Source: Oenanthe sinensis (lineage: Eukaryota > Streptophyta > Magnoliopsida > Apiales > Apiaceae). Taken from it: a stretch of 64,000 bases of DNA. Below are positions 43,589-55,351 of the stretch, piece by piece (positions within the stretch are counted from its first letter, which is position 1; each line of letters opens with the position of its first letter). The stretch is from assembly GCA_028671895.1 (NCBI GenBank), contig CM053800.1:13847886-13911885 (forward strand). Reading direction: 5' to 3'. The notes under the pieces are model-generated. The model saw only the letters and a program-made list of their open reading frames with translations. It searched no databases and was not told the DNA's origin. The translations under genes were made by a program, and so were the position numbers.

Positions 43589-46500
43589 TGTAATAACCCG
43601 AATTTTCGACGCTTGAGATTATTAAGATTTTTGGATAAAATTTTTCATTTTATGAATAAACGATTTTATGGATATATTATCATAAGGAACTTAAGATATG
43701 AAGTCGTATTATTAATGTGTGAGATAAATGAGTGTATGTAAATCTCACCAGAGCTGGGAGATTCATAACTCAAAAATATTGAGTAGTTCGTATTTTTAAG
43801 TTAGTCTACGTAATATACGTAGTACTTCCTTAGTATATTTTATCCGGAGAATCGCATCCGAACCCTTTGAATAAATAGGGTGAAGTTTATAAAAGAGTAC
43901 AAAATGACTAATGATTAGTGAGTAGTGTTTTGGTGGAGAATAATTTTATTGGAAAGTTCCGGAACGAGGTAGCGATTATTCGCGTAGTCGCGAATCGTCA
44001 CGAAAACGAAGATCAAAACACTATCTAGATTATTTATGGGAACCGAAATTTTATACAAGAAAAAGGAAGAAAAATACTTGAATTGCTATATATATAATGC
44101 AAGCAAGTATAATTGACTAAAGTCAAGTAATCCAACATTGACTAAGCCTTGACTTGGATTAAGTTAGCCTAACTTTTCATTTTAGCAATAATTAAAAACA
44201 AAGACAAGGCAAGTACTTCTTCCCCATTTCCAGTAGCATTCGGCCAAGGCAAGAAAAGAGGAAGAAGAAGAGCTCAAGCTCCACCATTACTTGATCATTT
44301 CTTAAGTTTAAGAGCTTAAAACAAAGGTATGCTTCATATCTAACACATACTAAAATCTTATGCTTAGTTAACCATAGATTCTCTTGATTTTTATGAAAAT
44401 GCAAGATGATGAATAGTAGCTTGAGTTGCGTTTTAGTGCCTAATCATATATATTATGCATGCTAGAGCTTGGGTGATAATTGTATAAGCTTATACAAGAC
44501 ATGGGTAGTTGAACACTTCCATTTCCTTATTTGGGGATGAAATCCCGAGTAGAAAAGAGATGAAAAAGGGAGATGAAGAAAAGCTTGTAACTTGAGATTG
44601 CCATGGCAGTTTTACGCGTTCTACCACTCAAAACGAAGCTCTTCTCGAGCTCTATGCGTTCATGGTAAGCACTCTCCTCACCTCCTATCTTCTCTAGTTC
44701 GTTTCTTGATTTGTATAAACTGATAGTTTCAGATTTTGGAAAAGTTTTGGCTTAGAAATCAAAGATAAATGCATGGGTAGTTAGTATATGTGTTAAATTG
44801 ATTTTGTATGTAGTTGTTTGAGTTATTGCTTGAGTTTTGGAGATGAGTTTTGATTTTAGTAGAACTGAATAATATAGTTAATGGAGTATAATGATGGTAT
44901 GTGGTTGTATAAGCCATGGGTAATTGTGATAAGCATGAAATCTGCCTGCCCTGTTTCTGCCTCCCAATTGATCAAGGGACCCGACGGGGTTACATTGACA
45001 TTCTTGATCAGTTATGGACTTGTTTAGAAAGAGGGTAGTCTCTAGATCGTTTGGCCGTAAAAATCATGTCAATCGGAGTTGTGAGTAAAAAGATATGAAT
45101 TATTTAGTAAAGATAGTCCAGAAATGTTAAAGTCTGTGATCACTGAATTTGGAGCTGCTATCACCCTAGCTAGGTTACTCCATAAATCTTGAAACTTTTA
45201 TGTAAAATAATAGGAACATCCAGGATGTTCATGGAGAAAGAATTGTGTCATTTCGATTAACGATCATTGAGATATTGTGGTGTTAGTACAAGAGTTATGT
45301 CAAGCTTGGTTGCTCATTTGATTTTTAGTTACATTTTCATAATAGTGACTGATTTCTTGGCTTGAGATTGTCGTATGTTAATTGTTGATATTGTTTGAGG
45401 AGTTTGGGATTGTTGTTGGTTGGATTGGAGTAGTATAAAAATGGAAAACGATGAGTTTACAAACGAAACCATGCCATTTTTTTTTCTTAACCTTACTGCT
45501 GTAACTGTCCAGAAAAATCTGGGAACATTTCTCAACTGGTCTGAGTAGTTTGATGAGATGACTGGATAGTAGATAGTATGTAGATCATTTACGCGCTAAT
45601 TTTGCGTCATTTGGAGTAACGAGCCAAAAGTTATGGCCGATTTAGTAATGGTAGCGCAGAAAATGGAAACTCTGTTTTGTCCAACTTTGAGGCTATGATT
45701 GGACTAGCTACAGAGTTTAATAAAATCTAAAACTTTTATGAGAGATTCCTTGACAATCATAGAAGACCTGAGAAAAGGATTCATGTCAAATGGATTAATT
45801 TCCAATTTATTAAAAATATTAGAAAACGGGGTGTTGGAGTGAAATGAACATGAGAAAAGGTTAAACAACCGTTTTGGGAAACGATTTCGAACAAGTTAGA
45901 AGACTTGTCTCGAGTCGGTCAAGTAACGGAAGTTGTTGAGGAATATCATGACTATACGTAGGTGCAAAGAACTTAATTAAAAACTATTGAGAGGATAGTT
46001 TTATGAATAGCTAAAGTAGGCCCGAGGAGGTGAAGTACCGGGCGAAATGTAGAGTAATTGTATAAATTACAATTAACCTGATACATGCATATGTATACTA
46101 AGAGTGGGTTCTTATATGATGATAGAGTACCCGGAGCGTGGAGAAGCTGGAATAGCATTCCATGGACTTCAGGCAAGTTTCCAACTCTATCGTTTTATCT
46201 CATATCAGAATATTGTTGATTCATGGTGATGCCAAATTTCTTTGAAATCTTTGACTTGATGATAAGTTCTTCGATTATACATTTTTGTTGTGTTTGGAAC
46301 TACTTAGCTCCTTGTTGTCATTGGAAATGCACGTCGGCATTTCACCTTGAACTGTCTTGTTCATTTATAACTTGATTCTTCTGCTACTCTGAACTTCTTA
46401 AAAAGTTAGAGTATGCAAGTATCTGACGTTTTGTCACTTTTATTCTGATGTATGACATAAGCATGCGAAGGTTATTTAAGATTATTTCTTGTGAGTAGAA

Positions 46501-47309
46501 TGAGATCTTTTCAACCTAGTTTGAGATGCCTTTGAACTTCTTAAAAAGTTAGAGGACGTTTGTTTTCAGTTTTGTATAACTGAATCTGGTGTCGAGTACA
46601 TCTTTTTGGTGCTCGATGGTCGACCGGGAGTAGTCTAGTGTGTCTCGACGGTTAGTCGATGTTCAATGTTTTAAATAATATTTAATTTATTAAATATTAT
46701 TTAAAGAATATAGAAAGTGTTTAAAGGTTAATTAAATACTTTCAGGGCATTTGAAATTATTTAAATATTATTTAATATTGATTAAATATTATTTAAATAT
46801 GTTGAATCATTTAAGATTATTTATATATTAAATAATCTTGATTATATTTGAAATAAATATTTTAATTCTTTTAAATCCTTTTAATATTTTTCGAGGACTA
46901 TTCTGGGCCTCCTAAATATTAATAAAATATTTATTTGTGCTTTAAAAATATTCTGAAGTTGTCTAAACTTCTTTAAATATTATTTTTCATTAAATAATAA
47001 ATAATGAGCGATGACTCGGAAATTTTGTATTCATTCTGAGTCGATAACTCCAGGTTAGGGAGGTAACGTCCGGCTCCGATATTCCTCTCAGTTGTATTGG
47101 TGCCTTTATGGCCCGTTATCTTACTCCAAAAATGTAATATTTTATGGAGTCTATTTTCACTCGTATTAGTGGCTCCCCGGTCGCGTTCTTGAGTCTCCTT
47201 GATTCAAGGGTTTCTGTCTTGTTAAATTCGTTGACTGAGAGTCAACCCAGATGTTTCGAGAATACTCCCACCTCGTTTCGGGAGCCAAGCTATTGTCAGA
47301 TATTGAAAT

Positions 47310-47985
47310 CTTACAATAGGTTGTTGTGTTGTTCTGGAAGGTTGTATTAAATTCCCTTCCTTATCTGTCGATTGAAATCCTGTGATGGATTGTTGTGTTG
47401 TTCTGGGAGGTTGTATTAAATTCCCTTCCTTATCTGTTGATTGAAATCCTAGAATGGATTGTTGTTGTTTTGGAAGGTTGTATTAAATTCCCTTCCTTAT
47501 CTGTGGATGAAATCCTATGATGGATTGTTGTTGTTCTGGAAGTTTGTATTAAATTCTCTTCCTTATCTGTCGATTGAAATCCTAGAGTGGATTGTTGTTG
47601 TTTTGGAAGGTTGTATTAAATTCCCTTCCTTATCTATGGATGAAATCCTATGATGGATTGTTGTTGTTCTGGAAGGTTGTATTAAATTCCCTTCCTTATC
47701 TGTTGATTGAAATCCTAGAGTGGATTGTTGTTGTTCTGGAAGGTTGTATTAAATTCCCTTCCTTATCTGTTGATTGAAATCCTAGAGTGGATTGTTGTTG
47801 TTTTGGAAGGTCGTATTAAATTCCCTTCCTTATCTGTTGATGAAATCCTATGATGGATTGTTGTTGTTCTGGAAGGTGGTATTGAATTCCCTTCCTTAAC
47901 AGTTGATTGAAATCCTAGAGTGGATTGTTGTTGTTCTAGAAGGCTTGTTTAAATTTCCTTCTAGGTTTGATGAATGTTTAAGTAT
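47310..47985 (+). repeat. 66/67-bp tandem repeat, about 10 copies
   Basis: The marker GATTGTTGT recurs at 47388, 47457, 47523, 47590, 47656, 47723, 47790, 47856 and 47923. Each unit contains GGAAGGTTGTATTAAATTCC and CTTCCTTATCTGT. Two unit types (GATTGAAATCCTAGAGTGG, 67 bp; GATGAAATCCTATGATGG, 66 bp) largely alternate. Confidence 0.93.
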
Positions 47986-48206
47986 TCATCAGGGACTGGA
48001 GTAAAAGTTACGTAAGAGGTCGGGGATGCATGACCCAGCCGTAATTAAAGGCCCATGAGTTGCTTAGGGTGACGTCCCGATAAGGGGTTATCCTTCTACT
48101 AGTAGAGAAAATGACGAGATGTCGATTGTACATGCGACTGATCATCGAGTACAATAAGGCGTTGAAAAATCTCCAGTTAATCCCGTTTCTTCCAATTAGA
48201 ATTTGA

Positions 48207-48500
48207 CGTTGCACTGTAACGAAAGCCTAGGTGCTGAGTTACCGATAGTGTTAACGGGGAATGTAATCCACTCTGAGTTTGTTGATTGCTTTGAGTATTG
48301 TTTTATTCGCATATATCAGTTTCACTGTTCCTACACTATAACGAAAGCCATGGTGCTAAGTTACTGATAGTGTTAAGGGGAATTGATGAACTTTCATTCA
48401 TTCTTTTCGCAGTAGATTGAACTGCTTGCTTATTGATACTCAAACTAATGGTACTCGGTGATTGAGACCATTGTGCTAAGTTATTGATATTGTCAGTCTC
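48207..48500 (+). repeat. Three diverged copies of a 120-bp-spaced repeat
   Basis: ACTGTAACGAAAGCCTAGG..GCTGAGTTACCGATAGTGTT (about 48213), ACTATAACGAAAGCCATGG..GCTAAGTTACTGATAGTGTT (about 48337) and GTGCTAAGTTATTGATATTG (about 48471) are spaced about 120 bp apart. Confidence 0.7.
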
Positions 48501-48721
48501 AAAAAAAATCATGAACTTAAATTGTTGTATTGCAGTAATGTGAACTGCATTATTATTGTGAATATCTTCTTGTATCGTGAACCTTGAGCCATTTATTGTC
48601 GAGATATAACTGGCTATACATCTTCAATCAGATTGCTAGTTATGTACTTTATTGTTGAATATCCAGTTGGGATAATTATGGCTATCACCTTTTCCTTGAA
48701 ATATTCTGATAAATAACTTGC

Positions 48722-49330
48722 TGAGCAACGGAGGCTTGGAAAGCCCGGGAAGGAAAACATAAGAAGGAGCTGACAGTGGCTCATGCCAAGCTCAAAAATC
48801 TTGAAGAAAAGCTGGCTGAGAAGGAGGAGCAGCTTAAACAGGCCCAAGCTGAGGTGGTCGAGCTACGGGCAGATAGAAATGCTATAATTGATCAATATAT
48901 GGCCTCTGATGAGTACCGGGATTTAATCGAGGCTCATGACGACCTAATCTTCCCGGATAACTACACTATTGGGTGGAATGACGCCCTCAAGGAAGTGCTG
49001 GGCAAACACCCGGGTTTGTTTAACCCAAAGGTAGACTTCAAATGCCCTCAATCGGCTGAAGCGTTGAAGCGGTTGTTCGAGGAGCACGAGGAAACTGATG
49101 GGGAGGACAGCCCGAATGTTAGAACAGAAAGGATTCGTGAACCTTCCCTTACTCCTTCCCCAGTTCCTTCTCCTCCCAGGACTACTTTGGAGAAGTCTGC
49201 CTCCGAAGCAACTCTCCAAGAATCAGAGCAAAAATCTTCTGAAGAAGAAGAAGGGTCGAGTGAAGACGAAGATGGTTCGACTTCTTCTAGCGGGGAGGAA
49301 GCTTCAGGAGAGGAGAAGTCTTCTAAGTAG
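48722..49330 (+). pseudogene. Antisense extra ORF of the Tat element, 3' part (coiled coil, acidic tail)
   Basis: Continuation of the protein split by the insertion: EAWKAREGKHKKELTVAHAK, then a heptad-like coiled coil (LEEKLAEKEEQLKQAQAEVV), a conserved block (SDEYRDLIEAHDDLIFPDNY, GWNDALKEVLGKHPGLFNPK), and a Ser/Glu/Asp-rich tail (EEEEGSSEDEDGSTSSSGEE) ending at a stop at 49328-49330. This part is open. Together with 42853-43588 the ancestral protein would be about 450 aa. Confidence 0.7.
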
Positions 49331-49685
49331 CTGGGTTTTATTTACGTTAGCCTTAGGGTCCTTGTAAAAAACATTTAGCCTCCGGGCTTTTATTTATGTA
49401 ACCATGTTTTTCTTTTCACTTCCTGCCTTAGCTTTGTTTGTTTTTCGTTTTTAACTTAAACATAAACAACAAATACTCTCGAGGCTCGTAAAAAGACTAA
49501 GTGAAAATGACAAGTGTTATATAGGGAAAACAAATAACATTCCTCAGAAACTTTATAAGTTCTCAAATGTAAATGTAACTTAGTATTAAAAACATATCAT
49601 GCCTCCAAGGCTAATAAATGTCATGCCTTCAAGGCTAATAAACTGATACTTAAACGTTTCGAAAATCAAAGTTAAAATCTAAACA
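49331..49685. other. Convergent 3' spacer between antisense ORF and integrase end
   Basis: AT-rich non-coding interval where the plus-strand antisense ORF and minus-strand pol converge. It holds a short direct duplication, CATGCCTCCAAGGCTAATAAA/CATGCCTTCAAGGCTAATAAA (about 49599-49642). Confidence 0.6.
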
Positions 49686-49689
49686 TAAT

Positions 49690-51427
49690 ACTTTCTTAAG
49701 TTGGTTGCATTCCAGCTTCTGGGGACTTCGACCCCTTCAAGGGTTTGGAGCTTGTACGCGCCTTACCCTGTGACTTCCTTCACTTGGTATGGTCCTTCCC
49801 AATTCGGAGCTAGTTTGCCCTTGGGACCAACTCCAGACGCCTCGATCTTTCGCAGGACTAAGTCTCCTTCGCGGAAAAACCTTTCCTTGACTCTAAGGTT
49901 GTAATAGAACGAAGCTTTCTTCTAGCTTTCCACTATCCTGGCATTAGCTTCGTCGCGCAGCTCATCTATTAAGTCTAGAGCTAGCTTCATGCCTTCTTTA
50001 TTTGTGTCAACATAAAACTCTTGTATCCTTGGTGACGTCTAAGTAATCTCGACGGGCACCACTGCCTCAGCCCTGTAGGTTAGTTGAAATGGAGTAGCTC
50101 TTGTTGATGTTCTGCAAGTAGTCCTATATGCCCATAAGATTGGGAGTAACTCATCAACCCAAGTCCCTTGGGAGCGTTCGATCTTCTTTTTGAGTCCATC
50201 AAGGATTATCGTGTTAGAAACTTCTGCTTGTCCGTTTGATTGTGGATGAGCTACTGAAGTAAAGCGTAGTTCAATGTTATAATTTCCGCGGTACCCCATA
50301 AAGTCCCTATTGTTGAACTGAGTTCCGTTGTCCGTCACTAGGATTCGGGGTAGCCCATATCTGCATATAACATTCTCCCAGAAAAACTGAGTCACGTTCT
50401 TAATGTCAATCTTGGCCAAGGGCTTAACTTCTATCCACTTAGTAAAATAATCAATGGCAACAATGAGGAACTTTCTTTGCGCGCTGGCCATAGGAAACGG
50501 GCCTAATATATCCATCCCCCACATTGCAAAGGGGATTGGAGAGTTAATTGATGTCAGCATCTCAGGTGGTTGCCTGACAATAGGTGCAAACCTTTGGCAG
50601 CGATCGCATTTCTTAACATAAGCTTTGGCATCTTTAAGCATCCCAGGCCAATAGAATCCTAGCCTTATAACTTTATGAGCCAAGGCCCTGCTTCCAAGGT
50701 GTTGGCCACATACACCGTCATGAACTTCTTTTAGGGCAGCTTCAGCCTCGTTGGGTCTCAGGCATTTCAAATAAGGTATCACGTATGATTTTTTGTAGAG
50801 TATTCCTTCTATGAGGGCATACCTCAAGGCCCTAACCGACAGCTTGCGAGCCTCCACGGGATCGGCAGGTGTTTTTCCTGTTTCCAAGTAAAGTTTGATG
50901 GGATCCATCCAACATGTTCCCGGCTCAATAGGAGCTATTAGTTTTGCATCAATGCTTGGGGTCTTCAAGACTTGAAAATAAACACTGCCCGAGTAACTTT
51001 CAATTTCTGATGATGCAAATTTGGACAAGGCATCGGCCTTCATATTTTCCTTTCTCGGGATGTACTCAAAGTGACATTCTTTGAACTGTGTGGCTTGAGC
51101 TTTAACGATTCTCAAATATTTGGCCATAGTCACGTCACGGGTTTCGAACTCCCCATTTACTTGAGAGATTACTAACCTTGAGTCACCACACACTTTCATG
51201 TTTTTCACCCTCAGGGTTCTGGCCAGACCAAGTCCAGCTATCAGAGCTTCATATTCCGCCTCGTTTTTTGTAGTTGGAAAGTCCAATTTGATTGCATATT
51301 CGACAATGAAGCCATCCGGGCTTTGTAAAACTAGGCCAGCTCCACTAGTTTTTGTTTTTGAAGCTCCGTCAAAAAAGAGCACCCAGGACTATTTGAGTTC
51401 GTCCTCTGCTTCCTCTTTTTCCTCCTC
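49690..51427 (-). pseudogene. Tat pol, second RNase H and integrase (in-frame stops)
   Basis: Same frame as upstream pol. Begins after a TAG at 51389-51391 with WVLFFDGASKTKTSGAGLVL, an archaeal-type second RNase H (catalytic D in FFDGA, E in NEAEYEALIAGL). Integrase follows: H2C2 zinc finger (HDGVCGQHLGSRALAHKVIR to CDRCQRF), the catalytic core starting WGMDILGPFP, with FTKWIEVKPL and VTDNGTQF, then the third acidic residue in the SNGQAEVSN region. A TAG at 50039-50041 interrupts after VVPVEIT. The C-terminal SPRIQEFYV...FREGDLVLRK...WEGPYQVKEVTGQGAY remains readable to about 49690. Integrase inserts the cDNA; this copy is inactive. Confidence 0.85.
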
Positions 51428-53593
51428 TCATTTACCTTCTTTAACCTCTCCTTGCCCCCCGACTTCTTGGTTTGGAATGGTACATTCAACCACGAAGTCA
51501 GCTAGAGCCTGGGCTTTGATGGTCGTTCTTGGCTTGTATCTGATTTCGAATTCTCTAAGTTCAACAACCCATTTGATTAGCCTTCCACTGGCCTTGGGGC
51601 TATGCAGTATATTTCTTAGGGGTTGGTCTGTCAGGACTTCAATAACATGCGCCTGAAAGTATGGGCGTAACTTCCTCGAGGCCATTATTAATGCTAAGGC
51701 GAACTTCTCGACTTTTGAGTAGTTCAACTCTGCACCATGTAGAATCTTGCTGACATAATAAACGGGCTTCTGAGCTTTATCCTCTTCTTTCACGAGAACT
51801 GCACTCAGGGCTAAGCTCGAGACAGCAAGGTATAGGAATAACACTTCTTCAGGTTTTGGTTTAGCAAGCAAAGGTGGCTCAGTCATATACCTCTTTAATT
51901 CTTCAAATGCTGCATGACTTTCGTCATTCCATTCAAAGTTTTTAACCTTTTTGAGGGCCTTGAAGAATGGCAGACACTTCTCTCCAGATTTGGATATGAA
52001 TCGCCCTAAGGCCGCCACCCTTCCAGTGAGTTTTTGGACTTCTTTTATAGTCTTGGGGGGCTCCATGTCCAAAATTGCTTGAATCTTCTCAGGGTTGGCC
52101 TCAATGCCTCTTTTTGAGACCATCAGGCCAAGAAATTTTCCGGACCCTACACCAAAGGCACACTTGACTGGGTTCAACATCATCTTGTGGGTTCTCAAAA
52201 CTTCAAATGCCTCATTCAGATGCGCAAGATGATCGGCCCTGTCTAGGCTTTTGACTAACATGTCATCAACGTAAACTTCCATGGTCTTACCGATAAGGTG
52301 CTTGAAAATTTTATTTACAAGCCTTTGATACGTGGCTCCTGCATTCTTAAGTCCAAAAGCCATAACTAGATAACAAAAAACACCGAAATCAGTGACGAAT
52401 GATACCTTGGGGATGTCTCCAGGGTGCATCTTGATTTGGTTGTAACCACTGAAACCATCCATGAAGCTAAGCATTTCGTGCCCAGCGGTGGCATCTATCA
52501 ACATGTCTATTCGTGGCAAAGGGAAACAGTCCTTAGGACAGGCATCATTCAGATCAGTGAAGTCCACGCACATCCTCCATTTTCCATTGCTTTTCTTGAC
52601 CATCACAGGGTTAGCCAGCCACTCAGGGAACTGAATTTCTTCAACAAATCCAGCTTCCAACAACTTTTCTACCTCTGCCTTAATGGCCTCTTGCCTCTCA
52701 GGAGCAAAATTTCTTTTCTTCTGCTTGATTGGTGTCCTACTAGGATTCACATTCAACTGATGCGTTATGAGTTCGGGGTCTATCCCTGGCATGTCGGCTG
52801 CTGTCCAAGCAAAGATATCTCTATTATCTTGTAGAAACTGTACCATTTGTTGTTTCAAGTCCTTAGGGAATGAAGCCCCAACATAAGTCACCTTCTCAGG
52901 ATCTAGAAGGTCCAAGGGAATGGACTCTAAATCCTCTGCGGGCTTCCCCCTTCTTTCCTCATGATCTCTGACATCCATATCTTCAATGGGGAGAACCTGC
53001 CCCCCAGTGCCATCAGGTTTCAAGGCGGCCACATAGCAACTTCTGGCCATCTTCTGATCACCTTTTTCTTCTCCCACACCATGCCTAGTCGGGAATTTGA
53101 GTTTCAAGTGGTATGTAGAAGCAACTGCTTTGAAGGCATGCAACCCGGTCCTCCCAAGGATCACATTATAAGTAGTGCTTGCTTTTATAGGCAGTCGCGG
53201 CTCTTCACCCATAGTCATAGGCAATTGTATAATCCCTTCAATCCGAGACTCTACTCCATTAAATCCATATATAGGCATGTTGGAAGGGGTTAGCTGTGAA
53301 TCGTTGTACCCCATTCTCACATAAGCATCATAAAACAGAATGTCAACAGATGAACCGCTGTCCACCAAGACTCTTTTCACTGGAGAATTCCCTATGGTGG
53401 GAGTGATTACCAAGGGATCATCGTGGGGGAATCTCGCCCCTTCCAGATCTGAGTCATTAAAAGACAATGATACCTCAGTCCTTGCCCTTTTGGGAGGCTC
53501 TCCTACTATGCTCATCACCTCCCGGGCATAAGCCTTTCTTGAATTTCGGGAGTTACCTGCCGCGGTTGGTCCTCCTGAGATCATATTGATCAT
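51428..53593 (-). pseudogene. Tat pol, protease, reverse transcriptase and RNase H
   Basis: About 721 codons in the same frame as gag and ending at a TGA. Protease motif VLVDSGSSVDILFYDAYVRM (DSG catalytic triplet) and VILGRTGLHAFKAV. RT motifs WRMCVDFTDLNDACPKD, SFMDGFSGYNQIKM, VMAFGLKNAGATYQRLVNK and the catalytic box EVYVDDMLVKS. Connection and gypsy RNase H follow (FLYLAVSSLALSAVLVKEED, YYVSKILHGAELNYSKVEK). All active-site motifs are intact in this segment, but the polyprotein is interrupted before and after. Confidence 0.9.
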
Positions 53594-53638
53594 AGGCCCT
53601 CGGGGCTGTTTATTTCTTTCCTTGGGGTCTGAATCCCT

Positions 53639-55318
53639 TCAAATGTCGTTGTACTCCCTATCGTTTCTAGTATCGTCCTTAGTATATTTCTCCAGCTTTC
53701 CTCTTCTGATTAGGAACTCAATCTCATCTTTTAATTGGCGACAATCATCAGTGTCGTGCCCTATGTCCCTATGAAACCTGCAATACGCATTCTTATTTCT
53801 ATTTTCAGGATCAGTTCTTAGTGGCTTCGGCCATCGAAGGTCGTTGCCCTTCTCAATATCCATTAATATTTGGCTACGAGGGGTGTTTAGCCTCGCATAC
53901 TCGGTAAACCTAGCTCCTCCTTTTCTCTTGGAGTCATTGGCATCACCATTCTTCGCATACTTGGTATCAACAGTGTACTCGGTATCGCTGGATCGTTTTT
54001 TAGAATAGGCGTTCGAGGTCTGAAACCCTTGAGCTTTCCTCATACTTTCCTCAGCCTTGATATACTTTCCTGCTCTCTCTTGGAGCTCATTCATAGTTTC
54101 AGGGGCCCTCTTGGCTAACGATCTCCTGAAATTTTCGTCAGAAGTCCCTTGCTGCAAGGCTATCATAGCTACCTTCTGATCTAGATCAGGGACCTTCAAG
54201 GCTTCTTTTGTGAACCTATTCATGTAATCCCTCAAGGATTCGTTCTTCCCCTGGTGCATGTTCATTAGCGAAGCTGAGCTTTTTTCATGAGTCTTGCTGC
54301 TAATGAATTGACCAATGAAGGCCCTGCTAAGATCCTTGAATGACCCAACAGAGTTTGGTGGTAGACGACTGAACCACCGCTGAGCCATGCCACTCAGGGT
54401 TTGGGGAAACGCCCTACACTTGATGGCATCGTTTACAGGCTGCAGCAACAGTGCATTAGAGAACGTGAGAACATGATTTGAGGGATCTCCCGTTCCATCA
54501 TAGGCCCTGATTGTTGGCATCTTAAACTTCCTTGATATCTTCTCATTCATAATATTCTTTGTGAAGGGGGGTGTGGGATCATCAGGATCTCCAAGCGGCA
54601 ATAAGTCTTGGGGATCAGCCCTAACATGACTTGTCCTTATTTGCCTCGGGGGTTCATCCAAATCTATTACAGAGGTGTTTCTCATCAACTTTCCAGCACC
54701 CTCCACTCTAGGGCGCTGTCGCCTTGTCAGTGCCTTCTCCAGGTCTTTCCTTAGTCGTTGAGCTTCGGCTTCATGAGCGCGTATTCTTTCCTGAAGGTTC
54801 AGGGAGTCATTACTTTGAGGCCCTCGGGGCTGGGTACTCCTCCCTCCAAGGGGCTCCTTACCAGGTCGCCTCCTTTGTGGGTTAACATCTTCGTCAGACG
54901 ACTTCTCGTCATCAGTTGAGTAAGGTCTGGAGAAGTCCCGACTTCTTCGTTGTGAGGTATAGTGGGGCAACAGCCCTTGCTCATATGGGGGCTCGTAGTT
55001 CCTTGGGAGCCCATAACGAGGGTCAGGTGTTATAGCAGACGAGACCTGCATAGTAGGAGGAGCAACAAAAGTTGTATGAAGGGGTGGAATTACCTGGAGT
55101 GGAGGAGCTGAAGCATGAATTGAGACTTCGGGGTTGGAAGGACGGACGACGATGCTAAGGGGTCCAGCACGCCGGGTGCTTGCTTCAGGGTCTTCAACGG
55201 AGGTGGTTGGAACAACAGCTTGTTGCTCCTGAGTTGTAATAGGGGGAACAGTGGTGTCGACAGCGGTGTCAGGGATCTCTCCTTCAAGGGTGCTTGCAGT
55301 ACTTCGTGTTCTTGCCAT
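53639..55318 (-). pseudogene. Tat gag (capsid/nucleocapsid), open 559 codons
   Basis: ATG at 55318, 34 bp inside the 5' LTR. After a Pro/Ser/Thr-rich N-terminus comes the retrotransposon gag domain (FPQTLSGMAQRWFSRLPPNS, FIGQFISSKTHEKSSASLMN, ESLRDYMNRFTKEALKVPDL). Near the C-terminus is a knuckle-like CRFHRDIGHDTDDCRQLKDE. The stop is TGA at 53639-53641 and pol follows in the same frame without a frameshift, so this is either a readthrough/mutated gag-pol junction or a nonsense change. Gag assembles the particle that packages element RNA. Confidence 0.85.
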
Positions 55319-55333
55319 GGTTGTTATTCGCTT

Positions 55334-55349
55334 CCCACAGACGGCGCCA
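55334..55349 (-). other. Primer-binding site of the Tat element
   Basis: On the minus strand TGGCGCCGTCTGTGGG begins 2 nt after the CCGTAACA end of the 5' LTR. TGG pairs with a tRNA 3' CCA. Tat elements commonly start TTTGGCGCCGT here. Confidence 0.8.
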
Positions 55350-55351
55350 AA

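Larger units (their letters stand above)
43589..48721 (+). mobile_element. LTR-like insertion (about 5.1 kb, non-coding) inside the antisense ORF
   Basis: It begins TGTAATAACCCGAATTTTCG, a typical plant Ty3/gypsy LTR start, exactly where the antisense ORF is interrupted. The ORF resumes at about 48722 (EAWKAREGKHKKELTVAHAK). No ORF of substance lies inside. It contains two internal tandem-repeat arrays. A second copy of the start was not found, so it is read as a solo LTR of a long-LTR element. The right end and a 5-bp target duplication could not be fixed (TGCGC precedes the left end). Confidence 0.6.

Noticed and set aside
47459..47777. Repetitive leucine-rich ORFs (FWKVVLNSLPYL repeats)
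   Set aside because: Translation of the 66/67-bp tandem repeat inside a non-coding LTR-like insertion; the frame changes with unit length.
47310..47985. Regular repeat array as a CRISPR
   Set aside because: Repeat and spacer are not distinguishable; whole 66/67-bp units are repeated. This is a plant nuclear satellite-like array.
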